A DNA stretch of 23,891 nucleotides from JACDCY01 sp964350145 (GTDB taxonomy: Bacteria > Gemmatimonadota > Gemmatimonadetes > Gemmatimonadales > Gemmatimonadaceae), in assembly GCA_964350145.1 (NCBI GenBank), contig CAYGJL010000044.1:1-23891 (forward strand). Direction: 5' to 3'. A program made the position numbers and the translations under genes. The first letter of the stretch is position 1. Every line of letters begins with the position of its first letter. Shown piece by piece: positions 1 through 7,616 of the stretch. The notes under the pieces were generated by a model that was not told the origin of the DNA, searched no databases, and saw nothing but the letters and a program-made list of their open reading frames with translations.

Positions 1-150
1 CCGAGCGACACCGCGCGGTCGCTGCTGCGCCGCGCCGGCATCCTCAAGGCGCGGCATGAAGTGCGGCTTGGCCGGACTTTGAGCGCCACGGCCGTCCCCA
101 TCTCCGACACTGGTGACGAGGGGAGCGCGGGCGAAACCGCCGGCGCGTGA
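1..150 (+). CDS. rpsP: 30S ribosomal protein S16, C-terminal part (5' end outside window)
   Basis: The open frame runs from the window edge to a TGA at 148-150 and encodes 49 residues beginning PSDTARSLLRRAGILKARHE. This is the conserved C-terminal part of S16, a small-subunit protein needed for 30S assembly. The last ~20 residues (acidic, Gly/Ala-rich) form a tail beyond the conserved core, common in longer S16 variants. It sits 5 nt before rimM, the usual partner in the rpsP-rimM-trmD-rplS operon, which supports the call. The start codon is not in the window. Confidence 0.9.
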   Translation, partial: PSDTARSLLRRAGILKARHEVRLGRTLSATAVPISDTGDEGSAGETAGA

Positions 151-155
151 CGTGA

Positions 156-683
156 GTGCGCCTCGCGATCATCGGGCGGATTCGTAAGGCCCAGGGGATC
201 AAGGGCGAGCTGCTCGTCGAACCGATTACCGACACGCCGGACGCGCTCTTCGCGTCCGGCTGTCGTGTTTTTGTGGGCGACTCGTTCGGCAACGCCCCGG
301 AAAATCCCGACGCGCTCACGATCACCGAAGCGAATCCCTTCAAGGAGACTTTGCGAATCGTGAAGTTCGCCGAGATCGCCGACCGGAACGCGGCGGAGCT
401 GTGGAGCCACCGCTATCTGTTCGCGCCCGACACCGAGCTGGCGCCGCCGGCCGAGGACGAAGTGTTCGTCGAGGAGCTGTTCGGCCTCATCGCGGAGACC
501 CCCGATGGCGAGCAACTCGGCCGCGTGTCTGATATCGTCGAGGTTCCGCAGGGATTGCTGCTGGAGATCGCGCGCGAGTCCGGCGCGCCCGTGCTTCTGC
601 CATACCGCCCGGAGATGGTGCGCGAGGTGCGGGTGCACGAGGGGAAGGTCATCGTCACTCCCGTCGAGGGGCTGTTCGACTGA
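156..683 (+). CDS. rimM: Ribosome maturation factor RimM
   Basis: 175 residues, the normal RimM length. The protein binds S19 in the 30S head and assists late 16S rRNA processing. The N-terminal barrel starts with LAIIGRIRKAQGIKGELLVE, the RimM signature (G-x-I-x-K-x-x-G-I-K-G-E). From about residue 95 there is a C-terminal PRC-barrel with the LG.V.DIVEVPQGLLLEI pattern and the closing VTPVEGLFD. The start is a GTG at 156, six nt after the rpsP stop; no in-frame ATG exists nearby. Its TGA overlaps the trmD ATG (ATGA), so the two are translationally coupled. Confidence 0.95.
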   Translation: MRLAIIGRIRKAQGIKGELLVEPITDTPDALFASGCRVFVGDSFGNAPENPDALTITEANPFKETLRIVKFAEIADRNAAELWSHRYLFAPDTELAPPAEDEVFVEELFGLIAETPDGEQLGRVSDIVEVPQGLLLEIARESGAPVLLPYRPEMVREVRVHEGKVIVTPVEGLFD

Positions 684-1336
684 TGTTGCGCGTGAACGTC
701 GTCACCATCTTCCCGGATTTCTTCAAGGATCCGCTGGCGCTCAGCATTCCTGCGCGCGCGCAGCAGGCGGGAGCCGTCGAGTACCGGGTGCTGGATCTGC
801 GCGACTTCACGCACGACAAGCACCGCACTGTGGATGACGCGCCGTACGGCGGCGGGCCCGGGATGGTCATGAAGCCCGATCCGTTCTTCGAAGCCGTGGA
901 ATCGCTGGGCGCGGCCTCGCCGATCGTGCTGCTGTCCGCGCGCGGGCGCCGCTTCACACAGGCCGACGCGCGGCGATTCAGCGAGGGGAGCGACCTGACG
1001 TTGCTGTGCGGCCACTACAAGGACGTGGATCAGCGCGTGGCCGATTTTCTCGCGACCGAGGAGCTGTCGGTCGGCGACTTCGTGTTGAGCGGGGGCGAGG
1101 CGGCGGCGCTGCTCGTGATCGACGCGACGGTACGGCTGCTGCCCGGCGCGATGTCGGACCCGGACAGCGCGCGCGGGGACTCGTTCCACGACAGCCGGGG
1201 AATTAGCGCGCCGAGCTACACCCGCCCGCCGTCGTATCGCGGCCACGACGTGCCCGAGGTGCTGCTGTCGGGCGATCACGCGAGAATCGCAAAGTGGAGA
1301 AGTGACCAGGAGCGGAAGCGCGAGAGCGGGACTTAG
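683..1336 (+). CDS. trmD: tRNA (guanine-N1-)-methyltransferase TrmD
   Basis: 217 residues; uses S-adenosylmethionine to make m1G37 in tRNAs, preventing +1 frameshifts. SPOUT-family trefoil-knot hallmarks are visible: DDAPYGGGPGMVMKP near residues 51-65, LLCGHYKDVDQRV near 108-120, and VGDFVLSGGEAAAL near 130-143. The family C-terminal domain is present with the VPEVLLSGDHARI stretch. The protein is slightly shorter than many TrmDs because the C-terminal helices are trimmed, but no key element is lost. Its ATG overlaps the rimM stop. Unlike the common operon, rplS does not follow; a convergent lipoprotein gene begins 34 nt downstream and rplS is 9.3 kb away. No clear terminator hairpin lies in the 34-nt gap. 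Confidence 0.95.
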   Translation: MLRVNVVTIFPDFFKDPLALSIPARAQQAGAVEYRVLDLRDFTHDKHRTVDDAPYGGGPGMVMKPDPFFEAVESLGAASPIVLLSARGRRFTQADARRFSEGSDLTLLCGHYKDVDQRVADFLATEELSVGDFVLSGGEAAALLVIDATVRLLPGAMSDPDSARGDSFHDSRGISAPSYTRPPSYRGHDVPEVLLSGDHARIAKWRSDQERKRESGT

Positions 1337-1370
1337 GCTCTTATGTAATCAGGTTCTGGATTCGCGGCAT

Positions 1371-2036
1371 CTACGGCGCGCGAGGCACCACGATGAGGCC
1401 GAGCTGCCCGCTCGCGCGACGGAAACGAACCGCGACAGTCGCGGGGCCGACGGCTGTCGCGATGACGCGCGCTCGCGCGCGGTCGTAGGCGTGCAGTCTT
1501 CCTCCGCCATCGGTGGTAAACGTGAGCGGCACGTCGCCGACGAGGATGCCACCTGAATCGAGCGCCGCCGCCAAGACGGTGACCGTATCGCCAACGGATA
1601 TCGCGTTCGGCAGCACGGATAGCTGAATCGAGGCGAGCACCGGGATGACTCGCGCGGTGGCTTCTCCAGTTATGCCGCCCGATGTAGCAGTCACGCGCGC
1701 GGTTCCCGGCCGCACGCCTCGAATCAGCGCACGGGCGCGTGGAAACGAGTCCGTAGGAGGCGGAGGCGGCAGGAGCTCGATTCGTGCTATCGTTGCGTCC
1801 GACGTCGCCCAAACTGCGTCGAGGATCGGGGCGTAGCTGAGTAGCCCGATGAGTCCGTCGATGGTGCCGGACGCCGTAACGCGAACCGTGTCGCCAACCT
1901 CAACCAAAGCATGGTCGACATTAATGCCGACCAGGCGACCGCCGAAGATGTCGTTCAGGCCGGTTAGATCGGCGCACGCGAACGGAACGACAACGGCAAC
2001 AAGGAGCGTAAGCCGACGGAGCGCATGTGTGAGCAT
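1371..2036 (-). CDS. Probable lipoprotein with two bacterial Ig-like (Big_2-type) domains
   Basis: 221 residues. The N-terminus (MLTHALRRLTLLVAVVVPFAC) is a short basic-plus-hydrophobic signal ending in a cysteine at residue 21, suggesting a lipoprotein although the -3 position is not canonical. Two Ig-like repeats follow. The first has VEVGDTVRVTASG, then VWATSDATIARIE and GVRPGTARVTATSGG. The second has ISVGDTVTVLAAALDSGG and ends with VGPATVAVRF. This is the cadence of Big_2 surface domains, so it is probably an outer-membrane or surface accessory protein. It lies downstream of and in the same direction as the TonB-receptor gene, separated by 213 nt that contain a 16-bp palindrome, so it may have its own promoter. 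Specific function unknown. Confidence 0.7.
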   Translation of the reverse strand: MLTHALRRLTLLVAVVVPFACADLTGLNDIFGGRLVGINVDHALVEVGDTVRVTASGTIDGLIGLLSYAPILDAVWATSDATIARIELLPPPPPTDSFPRARALIRGVRPGTARVTATSGGITGEATARVIPVLASIQLSVLPNAISVGDTVTVLAAALDSGGILVGDVPLTFTTDGGGRLHAYDRARARVIATAVGPATVAVRFRRASGQLGLIVVPRAP

Positions 2037-2121
2037 GGGAGTCGGGCCGGAGGCAGAAACTGCGTGCGCGTGCTACGTACCGTACAGCGCAAGGTTACGC
2101 AGGCCCGCTCGGCATCCCCAA

Positions 2122-2137
2122 TACGTCACGTGACGTA
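2122..2137. promoter_or_regulatory. Perfect 16-bp palindrome, candidate operator
   Basis: TACGTCACGTGACGTA is identical to its reverse complement over all 16 bp. It lies 85 bp upstream of the start codon of the lipoprotein gene on the minus strand and 112 bp beyond the stop of the TonB-receptor gene. A perfect 16-bp dyad without a loop suits a dimeric DNA-binding protein better than a terminator. The rest of the 2037-2249 gap shows no ORF and no convincing -35/-10 pair. Confidence 0.4.
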
Positions 2138-2249
2138 GTCAGCTTTCGGCGAGGGGATAGCCGCGCGAAGGGCGACCATTCTCCATATTCAGCCGCGGAA
2201 TTTGTGGTTAGCCGACTATCGGGCTCAAAACCCCGGGGGGGACTGAGCG

Positions 2250-4922
2250 TCAGTAACGCAAGCGGAGCCCCATCATGACCGTTCTGCCTGTGTTGACGTG
2301 CAGGTTGTCGCGGCCGGCGTTCTGCTCGTTCGTCAGATTCTCCCCGCGCGCGACGAGATCCGCGCCGTTCCAGAGCCGCGCGCTCGCGGTTGCGCGCACG
2401 CGGGTGAACCCGGGATAGGTGATCCAGTAGTTGCGGACCGGGCCCGGAGCACGCCGCTCGACAAAGACAGTTCGATACAGCTTGACCCAGTCGTAATTGA
2501 CCCAGTCGCCGACGCGCCACGCTGTCGCAGACACCCGCAGCCGGCCCAGGTCGAGCGCCGACGTCACTCCCGCCGTCCAGGCTGGCACCTCCAGCATCCG
2601 GTCCCCCGCTCGAAGCGTTCCCGTATAACGCGGTGCGACGGATCGCACGCGGCTCGCCGTCCTAGCGTAGTGGGCTGAAAGCAGCACGGGTCCGATGGTG
2701 GAACTGCTTTCGATCTCCCAGCCCTTGTTGTCGATCGACCCTAGGTTCTGCTGCTGAACCGTCCTCGGCCGCGCCTGAACGTTGATCGGGGCGAGTTGGA
2801 TCAGCCCATCCGCGATCTGGTTGAAGACGGTGACGTGAAGGCGGGTGTGCGCGGCGACGTGCAGGTCCACACCGTATTCGGAGCCCCGCTGGGATTCTGG
2901 CCCCAGGTCGGGATTGGGGAGTTGTTGCCATGCATGGACGACGCCGGCCGAGGCAGCTCCCGGCGCGGGAGGACGTATGCCCTTGCCGTAGGCGGCCCGG
3001 AGCTTGATGGTGACCGGGCCCTGGGTGCGGGCGAGCGCCGCGCCCAGCAACGGCAGCGTCACCGCGCCGTGATCGACGCCGAACCCGGTGTTGGCCTCGC
3101 TGCGGACGCCGGCCGTGAGCACGAGCGTGTTGGCCAGCGCCACGTTGGTCTGCGCGAACACACCGGTCGCCCAGTCGCGCCGGCTTCCGCCGCCCGTGGG
3201 CTCGTCGTCAGACCTGTGTGAGAGGCGGGCGCGCTCCGCGCCGAGTGTCACGGTAGTGTTCACGATTCCGGCAGCGCTGCTGCGGAACTCGGACGACGCG
3301 CGCATCGACGCCCGCCCCGACGTCCCCGCGGACGCGGCCACGACGGAGTCCGCCGCGCTGATGAACGGCACGGGATTGACGTCGGAAGCGAGCTCGGTCT
3401 CGTCGTATCCGCCGACTGCGCGCAGGCTCCACCAGGGAACCGGCGCGAGTCGAAGGCTCACGCTGCTCGTGCTTCTCCGCGCCTCGCGCTGCTCATAGGT
3501 TGCTCTGTGCCGGATCGGAAAGCCTTCGGCGAGCGCGACCGGGTTAGGCGCTGGATCGGCGCTCCGCGCGGAGGCGCGGTATGACACCGCACCGCTCAGC
3601 GGACCCGTGACGAACTGACTCGTCGCGAACATGGAATGGGCGTCGCTCGCCCCTCCGGTCTTCGGTTCGGCTCCCGCGAGCGGGCGCGACCTCGTGTTCC
3701 AATTCGCCGGGATTCCGCCGATGAACGCTCCGGCGCGCTCGGCCGTTCCCCCCACCGAGTAGGCTAGCGCTCCAAGCCGTCCGTCCACCGCCGCCTCGTA
3801 CGCCTGTACCGGCACGGCCCCATCGATGAACCGGCTGTCCATGTTCCCGCGTTCGGCGGTGACTGCGGCCCTGGGTCTAGCGCCGGCGCCGGCTCGCGCG
3901 CCGCGCGTGGTGATCTGCACGACGCCGCTGCTCGCATCGGAGCCATAGAGCGCGGCACCCTGCGGCCCGCGGATCACCTCGACACGCTCGACCGTCGCGG
4001 GGTCAATCCCGGCCGCGATGAATGGAGCCGCGATTTCCACTCCGTCCACGTAGGTCTTGAAATAGTTGATCGCGAAGGAGCTCGATCCGCGAATCGATCC
4101 CAGGGCCACCGTCGGCGATCCGGGACCGCCATCCCAGGAGACTACGCCGGGAATCATTCCGGAGAAGATGTCCTCGAGCCTGCGCAGGTCCAGCCGCTCG
4201 AGTGTCTCGCCGCTGATCACGGTCAGCGCCCCCGCGTACGATCTCTCCTGGATCCCCTCCATGCTTCCCATGACGATGACGCGATCCACCGCCACCGCGG
4301 TCGCGCGGAGCGGTACGATCAGGGGTTGCGAGTCGGCCGCCGGAACGAGCAAATGCGACGGCTCGTAGCCGATCCTCCTGACGGTCACGCGGTCGCCGGG
4401 AGCGCGCGGCCCCGCGCGAAATTCTCCGAACGGATCGGTGAGAAGGTTGTCGCCATTCTGGAAGACGACCTGCGCGTCGCGCACGGGCGTTCCGGCGACG
4501 GCGTCACGAACGACACCGCGAAGCTCGATGGCGTCGGCGGGGCCGGGGCCAATGACGACCAGTCCGCTCCGCAGCACCGAAAAGCGGAGGCCCGTCCCCG
4601 CCAGGACGCTGCTGAGTGCTTCATCCACCCGGACTCCGCGCCCCGCCAGCGAGATGCGAGCGTCCTTCGTCATGAGTTCCGCGCTGTACGACACGCGGAA
4701 CCGTCCGGCCCGCGCGATTGCGTCGATCGCGTCGGGCAGCGATGCCTGCTCGAGCCGCAGCACGATCCTCCGGGAGAGCACCGGCGCGCTCTCGGCGGCG
4801 GCGCTGTCCGCGGCGGTGCGCGGCGGTATCGCCCGCTCGCGCACCTGCGCGCGTGCCGGTAGCGCCAGCCCGATGGCCGCGCCCAGCGACAGGATCAGGC
4901 TCGCAGTCACCTTGACTGTCAC
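2250..4922 (-). CDS. TonB-dependent outer-membrane receptor with N-terminal STN signalling domain
   Basis: 890 residues. The order is: signal peptide to about residue 25 (ending LPARAQ); an STN (secretin/TonB N-terminal) domain at about 50-125 (LRLEQASLPDAIDAIARAG ... VDEALSSVLAGTGLRF); a carboxypeptidase-regulatory-like beta-sandwich at about 130-210; a TonB plug at about 225-345 with YVDGVEI, VERVEVIRGPQGAALYGSDA and GVVQITTRG; then a long beta-barrel ending in an aromatic residue (GLRLRY). STN domains pass the ligand-bound signal to a FecR-type anti-sigma, and fecR is immediately upstream. The start is a GTG overlapping the fecR TGA by 4 nt, which fixes both the start and the operon. The RGPQGAALYGSDA loop recalls SusC/RagA-type receptors, so the ligand may be a siderophore, an oligosaccharide or a peptide; the sequence does not decide. 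Confidence 0.93.
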   Translation of the reverse strand: MTVKVTASLILSLGAAIGLALPARAQVRERAIPPRTAADSAAAESAPVLSRRIVLRLEQASLPDAIDAIARAGRFRVSYSAELMTKDARISLAGRGVRVDEALSSVLAGTGLRFSVLRSGLVVIGPGPADAIELRGVVRDAVAGTPVRDAQVVFQNGDNLLTDPFGEFRAGPRAPGDRVTVRRIGYEPSHLLVPAADSQPLIVPLRATAVAVDRVIVMGSMEGIQERSYAGALTVISGETLERLDLRRLEDIFSGMIPGVVSWDGGPGSPTVALGSIRGSSSFAINYFKTYVDGVEIAAPFIAAGIDPATVERVEVIRGPQGAALYGSDASSGVVQITTRGARAGAGARPRAAVTAERGNMDSRFIDGAVPVQAYEAAVDGRLGALAYSVGGTAERAGAFIGGIPANWNTRSRPLAGAEPKTGGASDAHSMFATSQFVTGPLSGAVSYRASARSADPAPNPVALAEGFPIRHRATYEQREARRSTSSVSLRLAPVPWWSLRAVGGYDETELASDVNPVPFISAADSVVAASAGTSGRASMRASSEFRSSAAGIVNTTVTLGAERARLSHRSDDEPTGGGSRRDWATGVFAQTNVALANTLVLTAGVRSEANTGFGVDHGAVTLPLLGAALARTQGPVTIKLRAAYGKGIRPPAPGAASAGVVHAWQQLPNPDLGPESQRGSEYGVDLHVAAHTRLHVTVFNQIADGLIQLAPINVQARPRTVQQQNLGSIDNKGWEIESSSTIGPVLLSAHYARTASRVRSVAPRYTGTLRAGDRMLEVPAWTAGVTSALDLGRLRVSATAWRVGDWVNYDWVKLYRTVFVERRAPGPVRNYWITYPGFTRVRATASARLWNGADLVARGENLTNEQNAGRDNLHVNTGRTVMMGLRLRY

Positions 4923-5908
4923 GGCTCGAAGCGGACGGTGTCACCCGCGCGCGTGTGCTTCAAGCCCAGCGACAGGTCGATTGCCTCAAGGCTCTCGTCC
5001 ACGCTCTCGCTCGAGAGCCGCGCCGTGAGCGTGCGCGCCTCGAGCGAAGGATCCGCGAGAAGGACGGTAATTCCAAACCACCGGTTGAGCTCGCGAGCCA
5101 CCGCCCGCAGCGGCAAATCCTCGAAGACGATCTCTCCGCGCGTCCACGCCAGGCCGCGGGACCACGTCGCCGAATCGCTGCGAACCGCGCCCGCGCCCGA
5201 CACGGTTCCTGACTCACCCTCGCGGAGGATCAGCGTCCCGCTCCGTCCCCGCGCCGTGGCGGGAGCCAGTGAAACGATACCCTCCTCCACGGCGACGAAC
5301 GTCGGCTGCCGCGCGGATCCGGCGCGGACGACAAAGGACGTCCCGAGGTCCTCTATGGTCGCGTCTCCCGTCTCTACGCGGAAAGGGCGACGGGAATCGT
5401 GCACGACCACGAAGTACGCCTCTCCGACCAGCTTCGCGCTTCGCTCGCCGACCATCGCGAGCCGCGACAACGGCGCGACTACGATGCGCGACCCGTCCGC
5501 GAGAACGATCTCCCGCTTTTCTCCCGGGCCGGTAGCAACCGCCGACCGATCTGCATTCGACAGGTTTCGGACGGCAACGAGCGACCCGGCGGCCGCGACG
5601 ACGAGCACGGCCGCGGCCGCCAGTCCCCACCGGCGCCAGCCGGCCTTCCTTGAGCGCGACGCTCCGGAAAGGCTGGATTCGACCGCGAGAGGCTCCCGAT
5701 CGATTCGTGCCGCCAGCGCGGTCCAGGCAGCGTCGACATCGACCGGCGTCCGCGCGGGAGTGCGCGCGACGAAATACGGTCGCAGCGAATCGAGCACGGC
5801 GCTGCGCCCGGGATCTTCCGCCAGCCATTGCTCGAAGCGCCCGCGCTCCTCGGCGGACCCTTCGCCGGCAAGGTATTTCGCCGCCATCTCCCACTGCATG
5901 TCGTCCAC
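4919..5908 (-). CDS. FecR-family anti-sigma factor (inner-membrane signal transducer)
   Basis: About 329 residues from the chosen start. The cytoplasmic N-terminal part (AAKYLAGEGSAEERGRFEQWLAEDP) is the FecR N-domain that holds the sigma factor. One membrane helix follows (AAAAVLVVAAAGSLVAV, about residues 103-120). The periplasmic FecR domain shows LADGSRIVVAPLSRL, LVGEAYFVV, RPFRVETGDATIEDLGTSFVV. The C-terminal 75 residues (FEDLPLRAVARELNRWFGI ... ESVDESLEAIDLSLGL) are STN-like/DUF4974. A longer frame opens at a GTG at 5941, but that codon falls in the -10 element of the predicted promoter. The GTG at 5908 has AGGA six nt upstream and is preferred. Divergent from the ECF sigma gene and coupled to the TonB receptor. 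Confidence 0.9.
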   Translation of the reverse strand: MDDMQWEMAAKYLAGEGSAEERGRFEQWLAEDPGRSAVLDSLRPYFVARTPARTPVDVDAAWTALAARIDREPLAVESSLSGASRSRKAGWRRWGLAAAAVLVVAAAGSLVAVRNLSNADRSAVATGPGEKREIVLADGSRIVVAPLSRLAMVGERSAKLVGEAYFVVVHDSRRPFRVETGDATIEDLGTSFVVRAGSARQPTFVAVEEGIVSLAPATARGRSGTLILREGESGTVSGAGAVRSDSATWSRGLAWTRGEIVFEDLPLRAVARELNRWFGITVLLADPSLEARTLTARLSSESVDESLEAIDLSLGLKHTRAGDTVRFEP

Positions 5909-5935
5909 GGTTTTTCCTGGTCGCTGGCGAAAATA

Positions 5936-5964
5936 GAACACTCGGCCATCACATTACCCTGACA
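5936..5964 (-). promoter_or_regulatory. Predicted ECF-sigma promoter of the fecR-receptor operon
   Basis: On the minus strand TGTCAGGGTA (5964-5955) is followed after 13 nt by GTGTTC (5941-5936) and a T-rich stretch. The same two blocks with the same 13-nt spacing occur in front of the secreted-protein gene at 6744. The geometry (TGTCA... about 16 nt ...GTGT/CGTC) resembles known ECF promoters. It places a start of transcription near 5929, about 20 nt before the preferred GTG start at 5908. Confidence 0.6.
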
Positions 5965-6077
5965 CGGGCGTCTAACGGGCGTTGGACCGCTGGCCCACGG
6001 TCACACCGTAATGACGCTCCGGGAGTCCCGGCGTTGCGACGGCGTTACGGTTGTCGTCGGGAGACTTGCGGGATCGC

Positions 6078-6638
6078 ATGAATCCGGAGCTCGCACATGA
6101 CCAGGAACGTGGATCGAACTTGACGGCACGTACCGAGAGCAGCCAGCGGAAGGAGTTCGAGAAGCTCTTCAGGGCGCACTACGCCGCTCTGGTGACGTTC
6201 GCCGCGGGGATGGTCGGGTCCGCGGACGCCGCCGAGGACCTCGTGCAGGAAGTGTTCATCGCTATCTGGCGCCGCCGGGCCGAGATGCCTCCCGATGCGG
6301 TCGCCCGCGCGTACCTATATAAGGCCGTCCGCCATCGCAGCCTCAACGCATTGCGGCACGATCGTATCGCCCGCGAGTCGGCCGACTCCATCGAACGCTC
6401 ATTTATCGTAGCGAGCGCCGAGGACGACCTGATCCACGACGAGGCTGAATCAGCCGTGAGGGCAGCCATCTCCCGGCTGCCGGAGCGGGCGCGACTGATG
6501 TTCACGCTGAGCCGCGACGAGGGCCTCACCTACGCGGAGATCGCCCGGGTCACCGGCGTCAGCGTAAAGACCGTGGAGACCCAGATGGGGCGGGCGTTGC
6601 GAGCTCTGCGGGAGTCGCTCGCCGGCTACCAGCGCTAA
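6078..6638 (+). CDS. ECF-type RNA polymerase sigma factor (FecI-like, sigma-70 family)
   Basis: 186 residues. Region 2 begins near residue 24 (KEFEKLFRAHYAALVTFAAG) and contains DLVQEVFIAIWRRR. Region 4 is LPERARLMFTLSRDEGLTYAEIARVTGVSVKTVETQMGRALRALR, with a clear helix-turn-helix; no regions 1 or 3 are present, as expected for an ECF sigma. The LSRDEGLTYAEIA wording matches the group paired with FecR anti-sigmas and TonB receptors in Bacteroidetes-like genomes. A TTG start at 6051 is possible, but the ATG at 6078 is preferred. The gene diverges from fecR across a roughly 170-bp gap. Its own upstream DNA does not carry the promoter motif shared by fecR and the 6744 gene. Confidence 0.93.
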   Translation: MNPELAHDQERGSNLTARTESSQRKEFEKLFRAHYAALVTFAAGMVGSADAAEDLVQEVFIAIWRRRAEMPPDAVARAYLYKAVRHRSLNALRHDRIARESADSIERSFIVASAEDDLIHDEAESAVRAAISRLPERARLMFTLSRDEGLTYAEIARVTGVSVKTVETQMGRALRALRESLAGYQR

Positions 6639-6648
6639 TTTTCCGCGC

Positions 6649-6677
6649 TGTCAGGGTATCGCCGGCCTGGGGTGTCT
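6649..6677 (+). promoter_or_regulatory. Predicted ECF-sigma promoter of the 6744 gene
   Basis: TGTCAGGGTA at 6649-6658, 13 nt, then GTGTCT at 6672-6677. It repeats the fecR promoter: the first block is identical over 10 bases, the spacing is identical and the second block starts with the same GTGT. It begins 11 nt after the sigma-factor stop codon, so the downstream gene can be switched on separately from sigma. The coding start at 6744 leaves a leader of about 60 nt with a good Shine-Dalgarno. Confidence 0.6.
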
Positions 6678-6743
6678 GATTATCGGCGCGTCGAGGGCAT
6701 GCACCAGCCCAACGCGTCACACTCAGACTCGAATGGAGGAACG

Positions 6744-7556
6744 ATGAGACGCGACATTGCTTTGACGTTGGGATCGGCATGGATTATCGGCCTGGCAGGC
6801 GTTGCCTGCAGCGACGGCGCGACCGCTCCACTTGCGCCGGACGCGGACGCGGACCTGGAGCTAGCGGCGCTCGAGACCATCGGGATAGCCGAAGACCAGG
6901 CTAACGGATCGAGCACGGTGCCGTCGTCGGCGCAGTCGGACGTATCGCGCGCGTCAGCGAGCGACCACGGTACGTGCACTTTCTCCGCCAGCACCGGGAG
7001 ATTCGTTTGTCCCGATTTCACTCGGAACGGCGTGACGATCAGCCGCTCGTTCGCGCTGTTCAACGCGGCCGACCAGCCGCAGGAAAAGCGGGATTCGAAC
7101 ACCGTGAAAGTCAACACGCAGGTGTGGGCGCGTGGAACCGTAGAGAAGGACCGCGGCAAGATCACGATCGACCGGAGGAGCGATCTCACGGCGACCGGGG
7201 TTCAGCCGAGCAGCCCGAACCGGACGCTCAACGGAACGGAGCAGGGCACGAGCGAGATGGTGCACAGGACGGAGCGCGGGATCGTGAAATCCAACGTTGT
7301 GTTCGGCGATACTACGATCAACCTCGTGGTCCCGAAACCCAATTCGCCGCGCAAATGGCCGCTGTCGGGCAGCGTCATCCGGTCGCACAGCGGAACCCGC
7401 ACGCTGGAAGGGCACTCGCAAGTCAGGCCCTTCAGCTACCGCGCCGTGTTCGTGTATGACGGCAGCGCGGTGGTGAAGATTACGATCATCTCGAACGGAC
7501 AGACAAGGTCCTGTACGCTGAACATGGAGACGAGGGAACGGCACTGTACGCCGTGA
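6744..7556 (+). CDS. Secreted or lipid-anchored protein of unknown function in the sigma/FecR locus
   Basis: 270 residues. The ATG at 6744 follows a strong Shine-Dalgarno (GGAGGA, 4 nt spacing); an upstream in-frame start at 6672 lies inside the predicted -10 box and is rejected. The N-terminus (MRRDIALTLGSAWIIGLAGVAC) is a signal peptide ending in Cys22, so a lipoprotein is plausible though the lipobox is imperfect. The mature part starts with an Asp/Ala-rich linker, then a beta-rich body with four more cysteines (GTCTF..., RFVCPDF, SCTLNME, RHCTP), which suggests disulfides at both ends. I recognise no family. It is transcribed after the ECF sigma gene, has what looks like that sigma's promoter, and ends at a strong terminator, so it is probably a target of the same regulation. 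Confidence 0.75.
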   Translation: MRRDIALTLGSAWIIGLAGVACSDGATAPLAPDADADLELAALETIGIAEDQANGSSTVPSSAQSDVSRASASDHGTCTFSASTGRFVCPDFTRNGVTISRSFALFNAADQPQEKRDSNTVKVNTQVWARGTVEKDRGKITIDRRSDLTATGVQPSSPNRTLNGTEQGTSEMVHRTERGIVKSNVVFGDTTINLVVPKPNSPRKWPLSGSVIRSHSGTRTLEGHSQVRPFSYRAVFVYDGSAVVKITIISNGQTRSCTLNMETRERHCTP

Positions 7557-7573
7557 CCATGGGCTTCCGTGGA

Positions 7574-7607
7574 GGAAAATGGCCGCGCGAAAGCGCGGCC
7601 ATTTTCC
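7574..7607. terminator. Bidirectional intrinsic terminator
   Basis: A perfect 15-bp stem (GGAAAATGGCCGCGC pairing with 7593-7607) is closed by a GAAA tetraloop at 7589-7592. The outer stem is A-rich on the left and T-rich on the right (ATTTTCC), giving a U-tract in both directions. It stands 17 nt after the stop of the + strand secreted protein and 9 nt beyond the stop of the - strand peptidase, so it can end both convergent transcripts. Confidence 0.9.
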
Positions 7608-7616
7608 ATTTCGACG

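Noticed and set aside
413..1279. Long minus-strand frame of 288 codons opposite rimM/trmD
   Set aside because: It lies antisense to two firmly identified genes, its translation is Arg/His/Ala-rich low-complexity typical of GC-rich shadow frames, and no family is recognisable.
5909..5941. Longer fecR start (GTG at 5941)
   Set aside because: The codon coincides with the -10 block of the shared promoter, has no Shine-Dalgarno, and the added residues do not resemble the FecR N-terminus.
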